64,000 nucleotides of DNA from Streptomyces sp. TBY4 (GTDB taxonomy: Bacteria > Actinomycetota > Actinomycetes > Streptomycetales > Streptomycetaceae), in assembly GCF_024213195.1 (NCBI RefSeq), contig NZ_JANAVF010000021.1:62001-126000 (forward strand), in the 5' to 3' direction. Each line of letters starts with the position of its first letter. Position 1 is the stretch's first letter. Both the position numbers and the translations under genes were made by a program. Shown in pieces: positions 33,349 to 41,499 of the stretch. Under the pieces are notes generated by a model. It made no database searches. It was not told where the DNA came from and worked only from the letters and a program-made list of their open reading frames with translations.

Positions 33349-34580
33349 CCGGAGCACTGCTCTCGGTGCTGGCAGCGGTCGGCGGGGCGCTGCTGCTCGG
33401 CGTCGGGTGGGCCGGAGGCCGGTGGCAGGCCCGGCGGGGCGAGCGGGCCCTCGGGCTCGACCTCGGCACCCCCGTCGAGCGGGCCACCTTCCACACCCTG
33501 CACACCGCCTCCCTCGCCGCTCCCCCGCTGCGCGCCGGTCTCACCGAGGACGCCGCCCGCAAGGCGGCCCGGCGCCTGCGCTCCCTCCTCGGCACCGAGG
33601 CCCTGTGCCTGACCGACCGCGAACGCGTCCTCGCCTGGGACGGCCCGGGCGCCGACCACCACGAGCGCCGTGCGATGGCCCGGGTCGCGGTGATGCTGGA
33701 CTCGGGGCGCAGCCAGAGCGTGCGCACCGAGTGCGAGCGGCCCGACTGCCCCCTCAAGTGGGCCGTGGTCGCCCCGCTGACCGGCGAGGACGGGATGCTG
33801 GGCGCGCTGGTGGCCTACGGGTCGCGGGAGTCCGCGGTCCTGGTGCGGGCCGCCACCGAGGTCGCCCGCTGGGTGTCCGTACAGCTGGAGCTGTCCGAGC
33901 TGGACCGTTCGCGGACCCGGCTGATGGAGGCCGAGATCAAGGCGCTGCGCGCCCAGATCTCCCCGCACTTCATCTTCAACTCCCTGGCGGCGATCGCCTC
34001 GTTCGTGCGCACCGATCCGGAGCGGGCCCGGGACCTGCTGCTGGAGTTCGCGGACTTCACCCGCTACTCCTTCCGGCGGCACGGGGAGTTCACCACGCTG
34101 GCGGAGGAGTTGCGGTCCATCGAGCAGTATCTGGCGCTGGCCGGGGCCCGGTTCGGGGAGCGGCTCAAGCTGACCCTGCAGGTGGCGCCCGAGGTGCTGC
34201 CGGTGGCTCTGCCCTTCCTGTGTCTGCAGCCGCTGGTGGAGAACGCGGTCAAGCACGGGCTGGAGGACTCCACCGAGGAGTGCCGGATCACCATCGCGGC
34301 CCGGGACGCCGGCGCGGAGGCGCTGATCACCATCGAGGACAACGGCGTCGGGATGGATCCGTCCCTGCTGCGCCGGATCCTGGCCGGGGAACAGCCGGGA
34401 TCCTCCTCGGGCATCGGGCTGCCCAATGTGGACGAGCGGCTGCGCCAGGTCTACGGGGACGGCCACGGGCTCGTCATCGAGACGGGTGTCGGCGCGGGCA
34501 TGAAGATCTCGGTGCGGATTCCCAAATACCGGGCGGGGGTGCACAGTTCGGCCCCACCTGGCCGAATTCCCCGGCGCTGA
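33345..34580 (+). CDS. LytS-type sensor histidine kinase
   Basis: A 411-residue kinase. One N-terminal transmembrane helix (about residues 4-24) precedes a GAF-like sensor domain (about 45-180) containing Cys residues in RTECERPDCPLKWAV. The His_kinase domain shows the LytS-type H-box LRAQISPHFIFNSL (His about residue 207), and the HATPase domain shows PLVENAVKHGLE, ITIEDNGVGMD and SSGIGLPNVDERL. It is coupled to the symporter by a four-base overlap, and the LytTR regulator lies three genes upstream. The single membrane anchor suggests that the symporter or a small molecule provides the signal. Confidence 0.92.
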   Translation: MTGALLSVLAAVGGALLLGVGWAGGRWQARRGERALGLDLGTPVERATFHTLHTASLAAPPLRAGLTEDAARKAARRLRSLLGTEALCLTDRERVLAWDGPGADHHERRAMARVAVMLDSGRSQSVRTECERPDCPLKWAVVAPLTGEDGMLGALVAYGSRESAVLVRAATEVARWVSVQLELSELDRSRTRLMEAEIKALRAQISPHFIFNSLAAIASFVRTDPERARDLLLEFADFTRYSFRRHGEFTTLAEELRSIEQYLALAGARFGERLKLTLQVAPEVLPVALPFLCLQPLVENAVKHGLEDSTEECRITIAARDAGAEALITIEDNGVGMDPSLLRRILAGEQPGSSSGIGLPNVDERLRQVYGDGHGLVIETGVGAGMKISVRIPKYRAGVHSSAPPGRIPRR

Positions 34581-34636
34581 CCGGCCCGCGGGCTGCCATC
34601 CTGGAGGGGGCGCGGACGACCGGAGGGATCGCCGAC

Positions 34637-37600
34637 GTGCGGGTCGGGCGGGAACAGTACCGCGACGAGTGCCGTGACGCGTTGCGGACATGGGTACGGG
34701 CGGGCGCGGAGGGCGGCGGAGCCTGCCTGCTGGTGGAGGGGGAGCCGGGTGCGGGCCGCACCTCCTTCCTGCGCGGGGCGGTGGCCGACGCGGCCGCGCT
34801 CGGCTGCGGGGTGCGGTACGGGGCCGCCGAGACGCTGGGCACCGGACTTCCGCTGCGCGCCGCGCTGGACTGCCTGCATCCGGCCGGCCCGGGGCGGGCC
34901 CGGGCCCTGGCGCTGCTCCGGGAGGCCTCCCGGTCGGCCGAACCCGGCGGGGCGCTGCTGGCCGCCGTGGACCTGCTGGCGGCCGATGTGGAGGAGTGGT
35001 GCGCCCGGCGGCCGCTGCTGCTGGCCCTGGACGACCTCCAGTGGGCGGATCCGGCCTCCCTGCTGCTGTGGCGCCATCTCGCGCGGGCGGCGCGGCGGCT
35101 GCCGCTGATGCTGCTGACGGCCCGACGGCGGCTGCCCCGGCGGGCCGGGGTGGAGGAGCTGTGCGCCTCCCTGGGCGGCGGGCCGGGCGGGCGGACGCTC
35201 CGGCTGGAGCCGCTGACGGGGGCGGAGTCGGCCGCGCTGGTCCGGGAGGTCCTGGGCGCGCCGCCCGGCCCCCGGCTGCGGGAGGCCGCCGGGCACGCGG
35301 GCGGCAATCCCCGGCTGCTGCGGGAGCTGCTCGCGCACTGGTCCGGCATCATCGAAGTCCGCGGGGACTGCGCCGAACTCACCCTCCCAGTCGCCGAGTT
35401 GCCGCCGCCCCCGGAGTCGGCCACCCGCGAAGCGGGCCGGCTGCCCCCGGCGGCCGTGGCCACGCTCCGGCACGCGGCCCTGCTCGGACCGGCCTTCACG
35501 GCGCGCGAGCTGGCCCTCGTACGGGACCTGCCCGTGCGGGACCTGCTCGCGGACCTGGAGGCGCCCCTCCTGGCCGGCGTACTGGAACCGGGCCCCCTGC
35601 CCGCCGGACCCCCGGCCGACGAGGACGAGGCCCTGCGGTTCCGGCAGCCGGCCGTACGGCTGGCCCTGTACGCGGAGCTGCCCCCGGCCGCCCGGACCGT
35701 CCTCCACCAGGACGCCGCACGCACCTTCGCCGAGGCCGGCCTCGACCCCGCCCGCACCGCCGGACACCTGCTGGCCGGCGGCCCGCTGGACCCGTGGGCG
35801 GTGCGCTGGACGGCAGAGTCGGCGCAGGCCCTGGTCGCGACGGCCCCCGAAACGGCCGCCGCCCTGCTGCGCCGCGCCGTGGACCAGACCGAGGACCGGG
35901 CCACGGAGCCGCGCGCCGACCCGCCCGCGGACCGGAGCGCCGGGCAGCACCGGGCCCCCTACCGGGAGGCCCTGGAGGACGGGCTCGCCGATGCCGCGCT
36001 GATGCTGCGGCGGCCCGAGTCCGTGGAGCTGCTCCGGACGCTGCGGAAACGGGCGCGGGATCCGGGGCGGCGGGCCGCGCTCTCCTTCAAGCTGGTGTCG
36101 GCGCTGATGATCCAGGGGGACATGGCCCGGTCCCTGGAGGTCACCGAGGAGGCGCTGGCCGGGGAGGTGCCGGACGCGGAGGTACGGGGCGCGGAGGACC
36201 CGGGCTCGGAGGACCCGGGGGCGCGCATGCGGTTGCGTCTGGAGGCGTGCCGGGTCCTGGCGCTGGCCGATCTGCACCGGCCGGAGGAGGCGTACGCGCT
36301 GGCCGGGCCGCTGGTCGCGCGGGCGCGGCTGCTCGGCGATCCGCTGTGCGGCGCGGAGGCCGAACACGCCATGTCCTTCGCGCTGTTCCACCTGAACCGG
36401 GGCCGGGAGTCGCTGCGCCACATGGCGGCCGGGATCGCGTACGCCCGCCGCAGTCCGGCCGCCAACGACATGCGGCTGCTGCTGCTCGCCAACCAGGCCG
36501 AGGGGCATCTGCGGTTCGACGAACCGCACACCGCCGCGGCCGCGCTGCGCGAGGCCCGGAGGCTGGCGGCGCGGACCGGCTCCACGGGCCGGCTCGTGGT
36601 CACGGAGGCCCTGCTCGCCGATCTCCGCTACCGGCTCGGCGACTGGGACGCCGCACTGGCCGGCCTGGCCCGGGCGGAGGCCATGCCCGTCTCGGACGGC
36701 TGGCTGCCGGTCCTGACCCGCGGGCTGCGCGCCCTGATCCTGGGCCACCGGGGTGAACAGGCGCCTGCCCGAGCGGAGTTGGCCGCGCTCGGCCCGGCGG
36801 CGTACGAGCCGCCCGCGGCCCGCCGGCACACCGTGCACGTCCTGCTGGCCCGCGCCCTGCTGGCGGAGCGCGACGGGAGCCCCCGCGAGGCGCTCGAGGC
36901 CCTGCTGCCGGTGCTGGAGGACGGCGTGGACGAGGCGGTGGCCTCCGACCGGCCGTGGGCGCTGTCGGAGGCGGTCCGGCTCGCGCTGGAGGACCGGGAC
37001 GCCGCTACGGCGCGTTCGGCGCTGGCCGCCTGCGCCCGCGCGGCGGCGGCCCTGCCGGAGCAGCCGGGTCCGGCGCTGGCGCTGCTGCGCTGCCGCGGGC
37101 TGTTCGCGCAGGACCCGGAGCTGCTGGCGGAGACGGCGGCGCTGGCGCGGGGCGGGCTGGTGGCGGGGCAGACGCTGGAGGACCTGGCGGTGGCCCGGGC
37201 CTGGCACGGGGACCTCCCGGCCGCGCGGTCGGCGCTGGCCGGCGCGGTGGCCTCGTACGAGCTCCTCGGCGCCCGGTGGGACATCGCCCGGGCGGACGCG
37301 CGGCTGCGGAGCCTGGGGGTGCGGCGGGGCAGCCGGGCGGCGCGGCGCCGGCCCGCGCGGGGGTGGGAGGCGCTGACTCCGGCGGAGCTGAGGGTGGCGC
37401 TGCTGGTCGCGCGGGGCCGGACGAACCCGGAGATCGCCTCGGCCCTCTTCCTGTCCCGCCGGACCGTGCAGACCCATGTCTCGCACATCCTGGCGAAGCT
37501 GGAGGTCCGTTCACGCGCGGAGGTGGCCGTCATCGTAGCCGGGCAGGAGGGCGCGCAGGGCCCGCAGGGCGTAGTACGTACGGGACTTGACGGTGCCGGC

Positions 37601-37690
37601 GGGCACTCCGAGCGCTTCGGCGGCCTCGCAGACGCTGGCCCCGCGGAAGTAGATGAGCAGGAGCACGGCCCGGTGATCGGGGCTGAGTGA
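34637..37690 (+). CDS. Large LuxR-family ATPase regulator (LAL type)
   Basis: A 1017-residue regulator. The N-terminal AAA/NTPase domain has a Walker A GEPGAGRTS in which the usual Lys is Arg41, and a Walker B LLLALDDLQWAD (Asp132-133). A long TPR-like helical region (about 380-900) and a C-terminal LuxR helix-turn-helix, LTPAELRVALLVARGRTNPEIASALFLSRRTVQTHVSHILAKL (about 912-955), follow. GTG start at 34637 with GGAGG ten bases upstream. The last 60 codons run antisense to the end of the sigma-factor gene (180-base overlap). The target genes are unknown. Confidence 0.88.
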   Translation: MRVGREQYRDECRDALRTWVRAGAEGGGACLLVEGEPGAGRTSFLRGAVADAAALGCGVRYGAAETLGTGLPLRAALDCLHPAGPGRARALALLREASRSAEPGGALLAAVDLLAADVEEWCARRPLLLALDDLQWADPASLLLWRHLARAARRLPLMLLTARRRLPRRAGVEELCASLGGGPGGRTLRLEPLTGAESAALVREVLGAPPGPRLREAAGHAGGNPRLLRELLAHWSGIIEVRGDCAELTLPVAELPPPPESATREAGRLPPAAVATLRHAALLGPAFTARELALVRDLPVRDLLADLEAPLLAGVLEPGPLPAGPPADEDEALRFRQPAVRLALYAELPPAARTVLHQDAARTFAEAGLDPARTAGHLLAGGPLDPWAVRWTAESAQALVATAPETAAALLRRAVDQTEDRATEPRADPPADRSAGQHRAPYREALEDGLADAALMLRRPESVELLRTLRKRARDPGRRAALSFKLVSALMIQGDMARSLEVTEEALAGEVPDAEVRGAEDPGSEDPGARMRLRLEACRVLALADLHRPEEAYALAGPLVARARLLGDPLCGAEAEHAMSFALFHLNRGRESLRHMAAGIAYARRSPAANDMRLLLLANQAEGHLRFDEPHTAAAALREARRLAARTGSTGRLVVTEALLADLRYRLGDWDAALAGLARAEAMPVSDGWLPVLTRGLRALILGHRGEQAPARAELAALGPAAYEPPAARRHTVHVLLARALLAERDGSPREALEALLPVLEDGVDEAVASDRPWALSEAVRLALEDRDAATARSALAACARAAAALPEQPGPALALLRCRGLFAQDPELLAETAALARGGLVAGQTLEDLAVARAWHGDLPAARSALAGAVASYELLGARWDIARADARLRSLGVRRGSRAARRRPARGWEALTPAELRVALLVARGRTNPEIASALFLSRRTVQTHVSHILAKLEVRSRAEVAVIVAGQEGAQGPQGVVRTGLDGAGGHSERFGGLADAGPAEVDEQEHGPVIGAE

Positions 37691-38605
37691 GCGCAGGGCC
37701 TCGCGGACGTCGAGGACGGCCGCGGACCGCTCGGTGCGGTCCTCGTCGGCCGGCGACTGCTCCAGCCCGTCGGGCCCGACCTCGGCCGGGCGCGACAGCC
37801 GGGCCCGGCGGGCGTCGATGGCCACGCGCCGGGCGACGGTGTACAGCCAGGGCCGCAGCGACCCATGAGCCGGACTCTCCAGGGCTTCGGGGTGCTTCCA
37901 GGCCCGGAACAGGGTCTCCTGGAGCAGGTCCTCGGCCCGGTGCCGGTCCCCGAAGGTGAGGCCGAGAAGAAACCCGTGAAGCGCCTTGCCGTGCTCCCTC
38001 TCCACCCGCGCAAGAGCGTACGCATCGGTCCGGCGGCGGGCCGCGCCGGACCCGGTGCCGGGCTCGGTGCCGGGCCCCAAGCCGGCCCCGAGTCCGAGGC
38101 CGGCAGCGCCACCGCGACCGGCGACGGCGCCGGACCCCAAGGCAGAGCCGAGGCCGAGGCCCGCAACGGAGCCTGAGCCCGGGCCGGGGCCGGGCCCTAT
38201 GGCGGGGCCGGAGCCCGAGGCAGAGCCGAGGCCGGCGACGGAGCCGGAGCCCAAGGCAGAGCCGAGGCCGGAGCCAGCAACGGAGCCTGAGCCCAGGCCG
38301 GGGCCGGGCCCTATGGCGGGGCCGGAGCCCGAGGCAGAGCCGAGGCCGGCGACGGAGCCGGAGCCCAAGGCAGAGCCGAGGCCGGAGCCAGCAACGGAGC
38401 CTGAGCCCAGGCCCAGGCCCAGGCCCAGGCCGGGGCGGGGGCTCATGACAGGGCCGGAGCCCGAGGCGGAGTCGAGGCCGGGGTCAGTGGCGGAGCCTGA
38501 GCCCAGGCCGGGGCCGGTGACGGGGGCGAGGCCGATGACGGGGCCGGGGCCTATGGCGGGGCCGGAGCCGATGACGGAGCCGGCGGTCGCGAACATGGGC
38601 GACAT
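37511..38605 (-). CDS. ECF RNA polymerase sigma factor with repetitive N-terminal extension
   Basis: A 364-residue protein. Residues about 195-260 form sigma region 2 (LHGFLLGLTFGDRHRAEDLLQETLFRAWKHP, then LRPWLYTVARRVAIDARRA), and residues about 300-360 form region 4 (VREALRSLSPDHRAVLLLIYFRGASVCEAAEALGVPAGTVKSRTYYALRALR). The first 190 residues are a Gly/Ser/Pro repeat not found in normal ECF factors, including two tandem 38-residue units. The ATG at 38605 has GGAAGGGG six bases upstream, so the extension is probably translated; an internal GTG (start of VEREHGKALHG) would give a normal-sized sigma. No anti-sigma gene is adjacent. Confidence 0.85.
   Translation of the reverse strand: MSPMFATAGSVIGSGPAIGPGPVIGLAPVTGPGLGSGSATDPGLDSASGSGPVMSPRPGLGLGLGLGSGSVAGSGLGSALGSGSVAGLGSASGSGPAIGPGPGLGSGSVAGSGLGSALGSGSVAGLGSASGSGPAIGPGPGPGSGSVAGLGLGSALGSGAVAGRGGAAGLGLGAGLGPGTEPGTGSGAARRRTDAYALARVEREHGKALHGFLLGLTFGDRHRAEDLLQETLFRAWKHPEALESPAHGSLRPWLYTVARRVAIDARRARLSRPAEVGPDGLEQSPADEDRTERSAAVLDVREALRSLSPDHRAVLLLIYFRGASVCEAAEALGVPAGTVKSRTYYALRALRALLPGYDDGHLRA
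38164..38408. repeat. 114-bp in-frame tandem repeat within the sigma gene
   Basis: CAACGGAGCCTGAGCCC recurs at 38164, 38278 and 38392, exactly 114 bases apart (38 codons), giving two full copies and the start of a third. Smaller CCGGAG/CCCGAG hexamer repeats continue on both sides. The period preserves the sigma reading frame. Confidence 0.9.
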
Positions 38606-38859
38606 GGGCTACCCCTTCCGGGTCGGATGCACCGAGCGTGCCCGACCGCGCGCGTGGAGTTATCCGCCGCCTGACGTATCCCTCCGCGCCCTGCGCCCAC
38701 CGGTCGCCTCCCGTCGGTGAACGGTCGCCCCCCGGCGCGCAGCGGCGGCGGACGGCACACGAACGGTCCCGCCCCCGCCCCTGCGGACGGCGCCGGGACC
38801 ACAGCGGAAAGCGCCGCCCCCTGAGGAGAGGGGCCCCGGGAGAGAGGCGCAGGTCCGGT

Positions 38860-39155
38860 CCCGGGCCCCGCCCGGCAGCCCAGGGCGGGCCCCGGCGTCC
38901 CAAGGCGGGCCGACATCCCGGGGCGGAGCCCGGCACCCCAAGACGGGCCAGCACCCAAGGGCGGCCCAACACCCCAAGGCGGAGCCCAGCAGCCCAAGAC
39001 GGGCCAGCACCCAAGGGCGGCCCAGCAGCCCAGGGCGGGCCAGCGCCCCAAGGCGGAACCCGGTAGCCCTGGACGGAGCCCGGCACCCCAAGGCGGGCCA
39101 ACACCCCAAGGCGGAACCCGGCAGCCCGGGACGGAGCCCGACAGTCCGGGGTGGG
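38860..39155. repeat. Degenerate ~22-bp repeat array in 552-bp gap
   Basis: The gap 38606-39157 between the sigma and VOC genes contains the sigma promoter side (38606-38700), then about thirteen imperfect units of roughly 21-22 bases of the form CCCAAGGCGG(A/G)(G)CC..CA(G)CA. Frames are open on both strands here only because of the base bias; no ribosome binding site or conserved protein supports a gene. Confidence 0.75.
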
Positions 39156-39157
39156 GC

Positions 39158-39970
39158 TCAGGCCTCCGAGGGGGTCAGTACCACGAAGTCCGCGTTCGAC
39201 GGGTCGAGGCAGACGGCCAGTCGGCCGACGCCCTCGGCGTCCGCGGGCCCCATCTGCACGCTGCCCCCGCGCGCGGTGACCTCGGCGACCGCCGCGTCGC
39301 AGTCGGTGACGTGGAAGACCGGGTGCCAGTACGGCCGTCCGCCCGCCACCGCGAGGTCCTCCGCTGAGAGCTCCATCAGTCCGCCCTGCATCCGGCCCTC
39401 GGGCTGCCCGGCAGGGGTGATCAGGGTGTACGTGCCCCCACCGCCCGGCATCTGCATATCGCTGAACGACCAGCCGAAGACGCCCCCGTAGAACTCCCGG
39501 GCGGCCGCGGCATCGCTCGTGTACAGCTCGGTCCAGGACAGCGAGCCCGGCTGGTCCACGAGGTCGACGCCCTTGTTCTCCCCGGGCTGCCAGACCGCGA
39601 ACTGGCCCCCCAGCGGGTCGCTGTACTGCGCCATCGTGCCCCACGCGTCGAGCTGCCGCGGCTCCACCCGGACGGTGCCGCCGGCGCTGCGGACGGCACT
39701 GGTCGTGGCCTCGGCGTCGGGGACGCTGTAGTAGATCATCCAGGCCGGGCGGGCGCCCTCCTCCGTGAGCTTCCCCAGTCCGGCGACGATCTTGCCGTCC
39801 TTCCGGAACATGCCGCCCTCCCCGCCGGCCTCCCCGCCACCCTCTCCCTCTCCCATGGACTCGTAGTCCCATCCGAGGACGGCCCCGTAGAAGGCCGCAG
39901 CGGCGGGTACGTCGGGTGCGCCGAGGTCCAGCCAGCAGGGGGAGCCGGGGACGAAGTCGGTGGTGATCAT
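39158..39970 (-). CDS. VOC-family protein with two glyoxalase-like domains
   Basis: A 270-residue protein with two vicinal-oxygen-chelate modules, residues 1-125 (PCWLDLGAPDVPAAAAFYGAVLGWDYE) and 135-265 (SLSWTELYTSDAAAAREFYGGVFGWSFSD). This matches the actinobacterial CFP32/hydroxylase-like group. The first module has a Gly/Glu-rich insert, GEGEGGGEAGGEGG. Function is unknown; similar proteins are linked to antibiotic resistance or aromatic metabolism. The ATG at 39970 was chosen with AAAGGCAG upstream; the frame extends 16 codons further. Probably follows the FAD oxidase gene in the same transcript (97-base gap). Confidence 0.82.
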   Translation of the reverse strand: MITTDFVPGSPCWLDLGAPDVPAAAAFYGAVLGWDYESMGEGEGGGEAGGEGGMFRKDGKIVAGLGKLTEEGARPAWMIYYSVPDAEATTSAVRSAGGTVRVEPRQLDAWGTMAQYSDPLGGQFAVWQPGENKGVDLVDQPGSLSWTELYTSDAAAAREFYGGVFGWSFSDMQMPGGGGTYTLITPAGQPEGRMQGGLMELSAEDLAVAGGRPYWHPVFHVTDCDAAVAEVTARGGSVQMGPADAEGVGRLAVCLDPSNADFVVLTPSEA

Positions 39971-40067
39971 GGCGACTGCCTTTCGCGGATCGGGTACGAC
40001 CAGCGTGGCACCGCCCACCTGCCCCCGCCCGTCGGTCCGCGGGCGGGGCGACCGGCGGAAGACGCCG

Positions 40068-41327
40068 CTAGGAAGGCCGTACGTCCCCGAAGGCCCGGCG
40101 GGCGAAGTGGGTCAGCGCGTGCTCCTCGCGCAGTTCCCGCAGCCGCTGCAGGGCCGGAGCCCCGTAGAACCGCTCGAGCAGGTCGGTGTCGAAATCGTGG
40201 GTTCCGTAGAGGTACGGGCGGCCCCCGGCCTCCGCGCAGGCTTCCAGCAGTTCCCGCAGGACCCGCCCGGTCTCGGAGATCCCGCGGGAATCCCCGGTCC
40301 CGGCGGCCGTGAAGATGCCGATCAGGTACTGGACCGGGGCGTCCACCACGGGGGCGAGGACGAAGGGGGTGGCCTGTTCGGGGCGGCGGATCACCAGGAA
40401 GTACAGGGCGACCAGGGTCTCGGAGAGCGGGTACTCGTCGAGCATGCCCTCCACCTTCTTGGTGAAGAGCTTGAAGCCCTCCTCGTCGAAGATGTGGTCC
40501 ACCCACATGTTCGCGTGGGAGTCCTCTTCGAGCAGGTGGTGCAGGGCCTTCGCGGTCTCGCCGTGGCTGAACTGCATGTAGTCGGGGACAAGGAACTCCT
40601 GCGCCGGGTCCGCGGGCGCGGGTGCGTCGTCGGTGAGCGATACGTGCGAGTACCAGGAGGCCCGGTCGTACATGCCGAAGAAGCTCGACACCCACGGCTC
40701 CTGCACGCCGTTCAGCATGAATTCCGTGAGGTCGGCCAGTCCGGTGTGCTCGATCCTGGCCGCACGGGTGACGGGCTGGTACGGAACCGTCCGCAGGACC
40801 ACCTTCTTGATGAACCCGACCTGCCCCAGGCCGCCGAGGGCGTAGCGGAACAGCTCGGAGTTCTCCTGGTCGGAGCACCGTCGCGCGCGGCCCGTCCCGT
40901 CGATGAGCTCGATCTCGTGGACCTGGTCGCTCTGGATGCCGGAACGGCAGGAGGCGAGCCCGAATCCCCCGATGGAGAGGTTTCCGCCCACGGTGATGTT
41001 GAGGTAGCTGGGGAGGACGGGATTGGAGCGGCCGTGGCGGTTCAGCCACCGCTCCAGTTCGAGCCAGGTGATCCCGCTCGGGACCTCGACGCGGTGGTCG
41101 TCCCCGACGAACCGCGGGACGGCATCGGGGCGGTAGTTGTCGATGACGACCCCGGGCGACAGCGTCTGGGTGTTGGTCGAGCGGCCTGCTCCCCGGACGG
41201 TCATGTCACGGCCCGCGGCGGCCGCCTCCCGCATCGCCTGCGCCACGGTGTCGCCCTCGTCCTCCCGCACCACCAGCTCGGGGGGAACGACGGAAGTCCG
41301 CCCGAAGTCTCGGCTGAATGTGTCCAC
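40068..41327 (-). CDS. FAD-binding oxidoreductase, cytokinin-dehydrogenase-like
   Basis: A 419-residue VAO/PCMH-fold flavoprotein. The FAD domain includes MTVRGAGRSTNTQTLSPGVVIDN (about residues 42-64), the LNITVGGNLSIGGFGLASCRSGIQSDQVHEIELI region (about 108-141) and ALGGLGQVGFIKKVVLRTV. The C-terminal domain resembles cytokinin dehydrogenases, as in YDRASWYSHVSL. No covalent-FAD GHS motif and no signal peptide are seen. GTG start at 41327, with AAAGGTGA upstream. It probably oxidises an amine or alcohol; a cytokinin substrate is only a family-based suggestion. A strong terminator separates it from guaB1. Confidence 0.78.
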   Translation of the reverse strand: MDTFSRDFGRTSVVPPELVVREDEGDTVAQAMREAAAAGRDMTVRGAGRSTNTQTLSPGVVIDNYRPDAVPRFVGDDHRVEVPSGITWLELERWLNRHGRSNPVLPSYLNITVGGNLSIGGFGLASCRSGIQSDQVHEIELIDGTGRARRCSDQENSELFRYALGGLGQVGFIKKVVLRTVPYQPVTRAARIEHTGLADLTEFMLNGVQEPWVSSFFGMYDRASWYSHVSLTDDAPAPADPAQEFLVPDYMQFSHGETAKALHHLLEEDSHANMWVDHIFDEEGFKLFTKKVEGMLDEYPLSETLVALYFLVIRRPEQATPFVLAPVVDAPVQYLIGIFTAAGTGDSRGISETGRVLRELLEACAEAGGRPYLYGTHDFDTDLLERFYGAPALQRLRELREEHALTHFARRAFGDVRPS

Positions 41328-41440
41328 CTGTCTTCACCTTTCCACGGCCTGGGGCAGCACGACGCGTCGTCGGCGCTCGACAGTCTGGGCCGGGGCGCTA
41401 GGGCGGCACTCGGAAAGGTGGCGGAGGCGGTCCCGGACAG

Positions 41441-41480
41441 CACTGCGCCGGGGTCCCCAGCTGGGGACCCCGGCGCAGTG
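41441..41480. terminator. 40-bp perfect palindrome terminator
   Basis: CACTGCGCCGGGGTCCCCAG at 41441-41460 is perfectly inverted in 41461-41480. It starts 20 bases after the guaB1 stop on the minus strand and ends 114 bases before the FAD oxidase start, so it terminates guaB1. Confidence 0.88.
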
Positions 41481-41499
41481 AAGAGGTGAATCCGAGCGA

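Noticed and set aside
28288..33357. 1689-codon minus-strand open frame opposite lipoprotein, LytTR and symporter genes
   Set aside because: It spans several well-supported plus-strand genes and intergenic repeats, encodes Arg/Gly/Pro-rich sequence without domains and lacks a credible start context.
33407..34636. Upstream extension of the LuxR-type regulator frame
   Set aside because: It is a different-frame shadow of the LytS-type kinase gene; the GTG at 34637 has a proper ribosome binding site and begins just before the NTPase domain.
38484..39872. Open frames on both strands through the 38606-39157 repeat array
   Set aside because: The products are repetitive Leu/Gly/Cys/Trp or Pro/Arg strings created by the DNA repeat; no ribosome binding site, no conservation expected.
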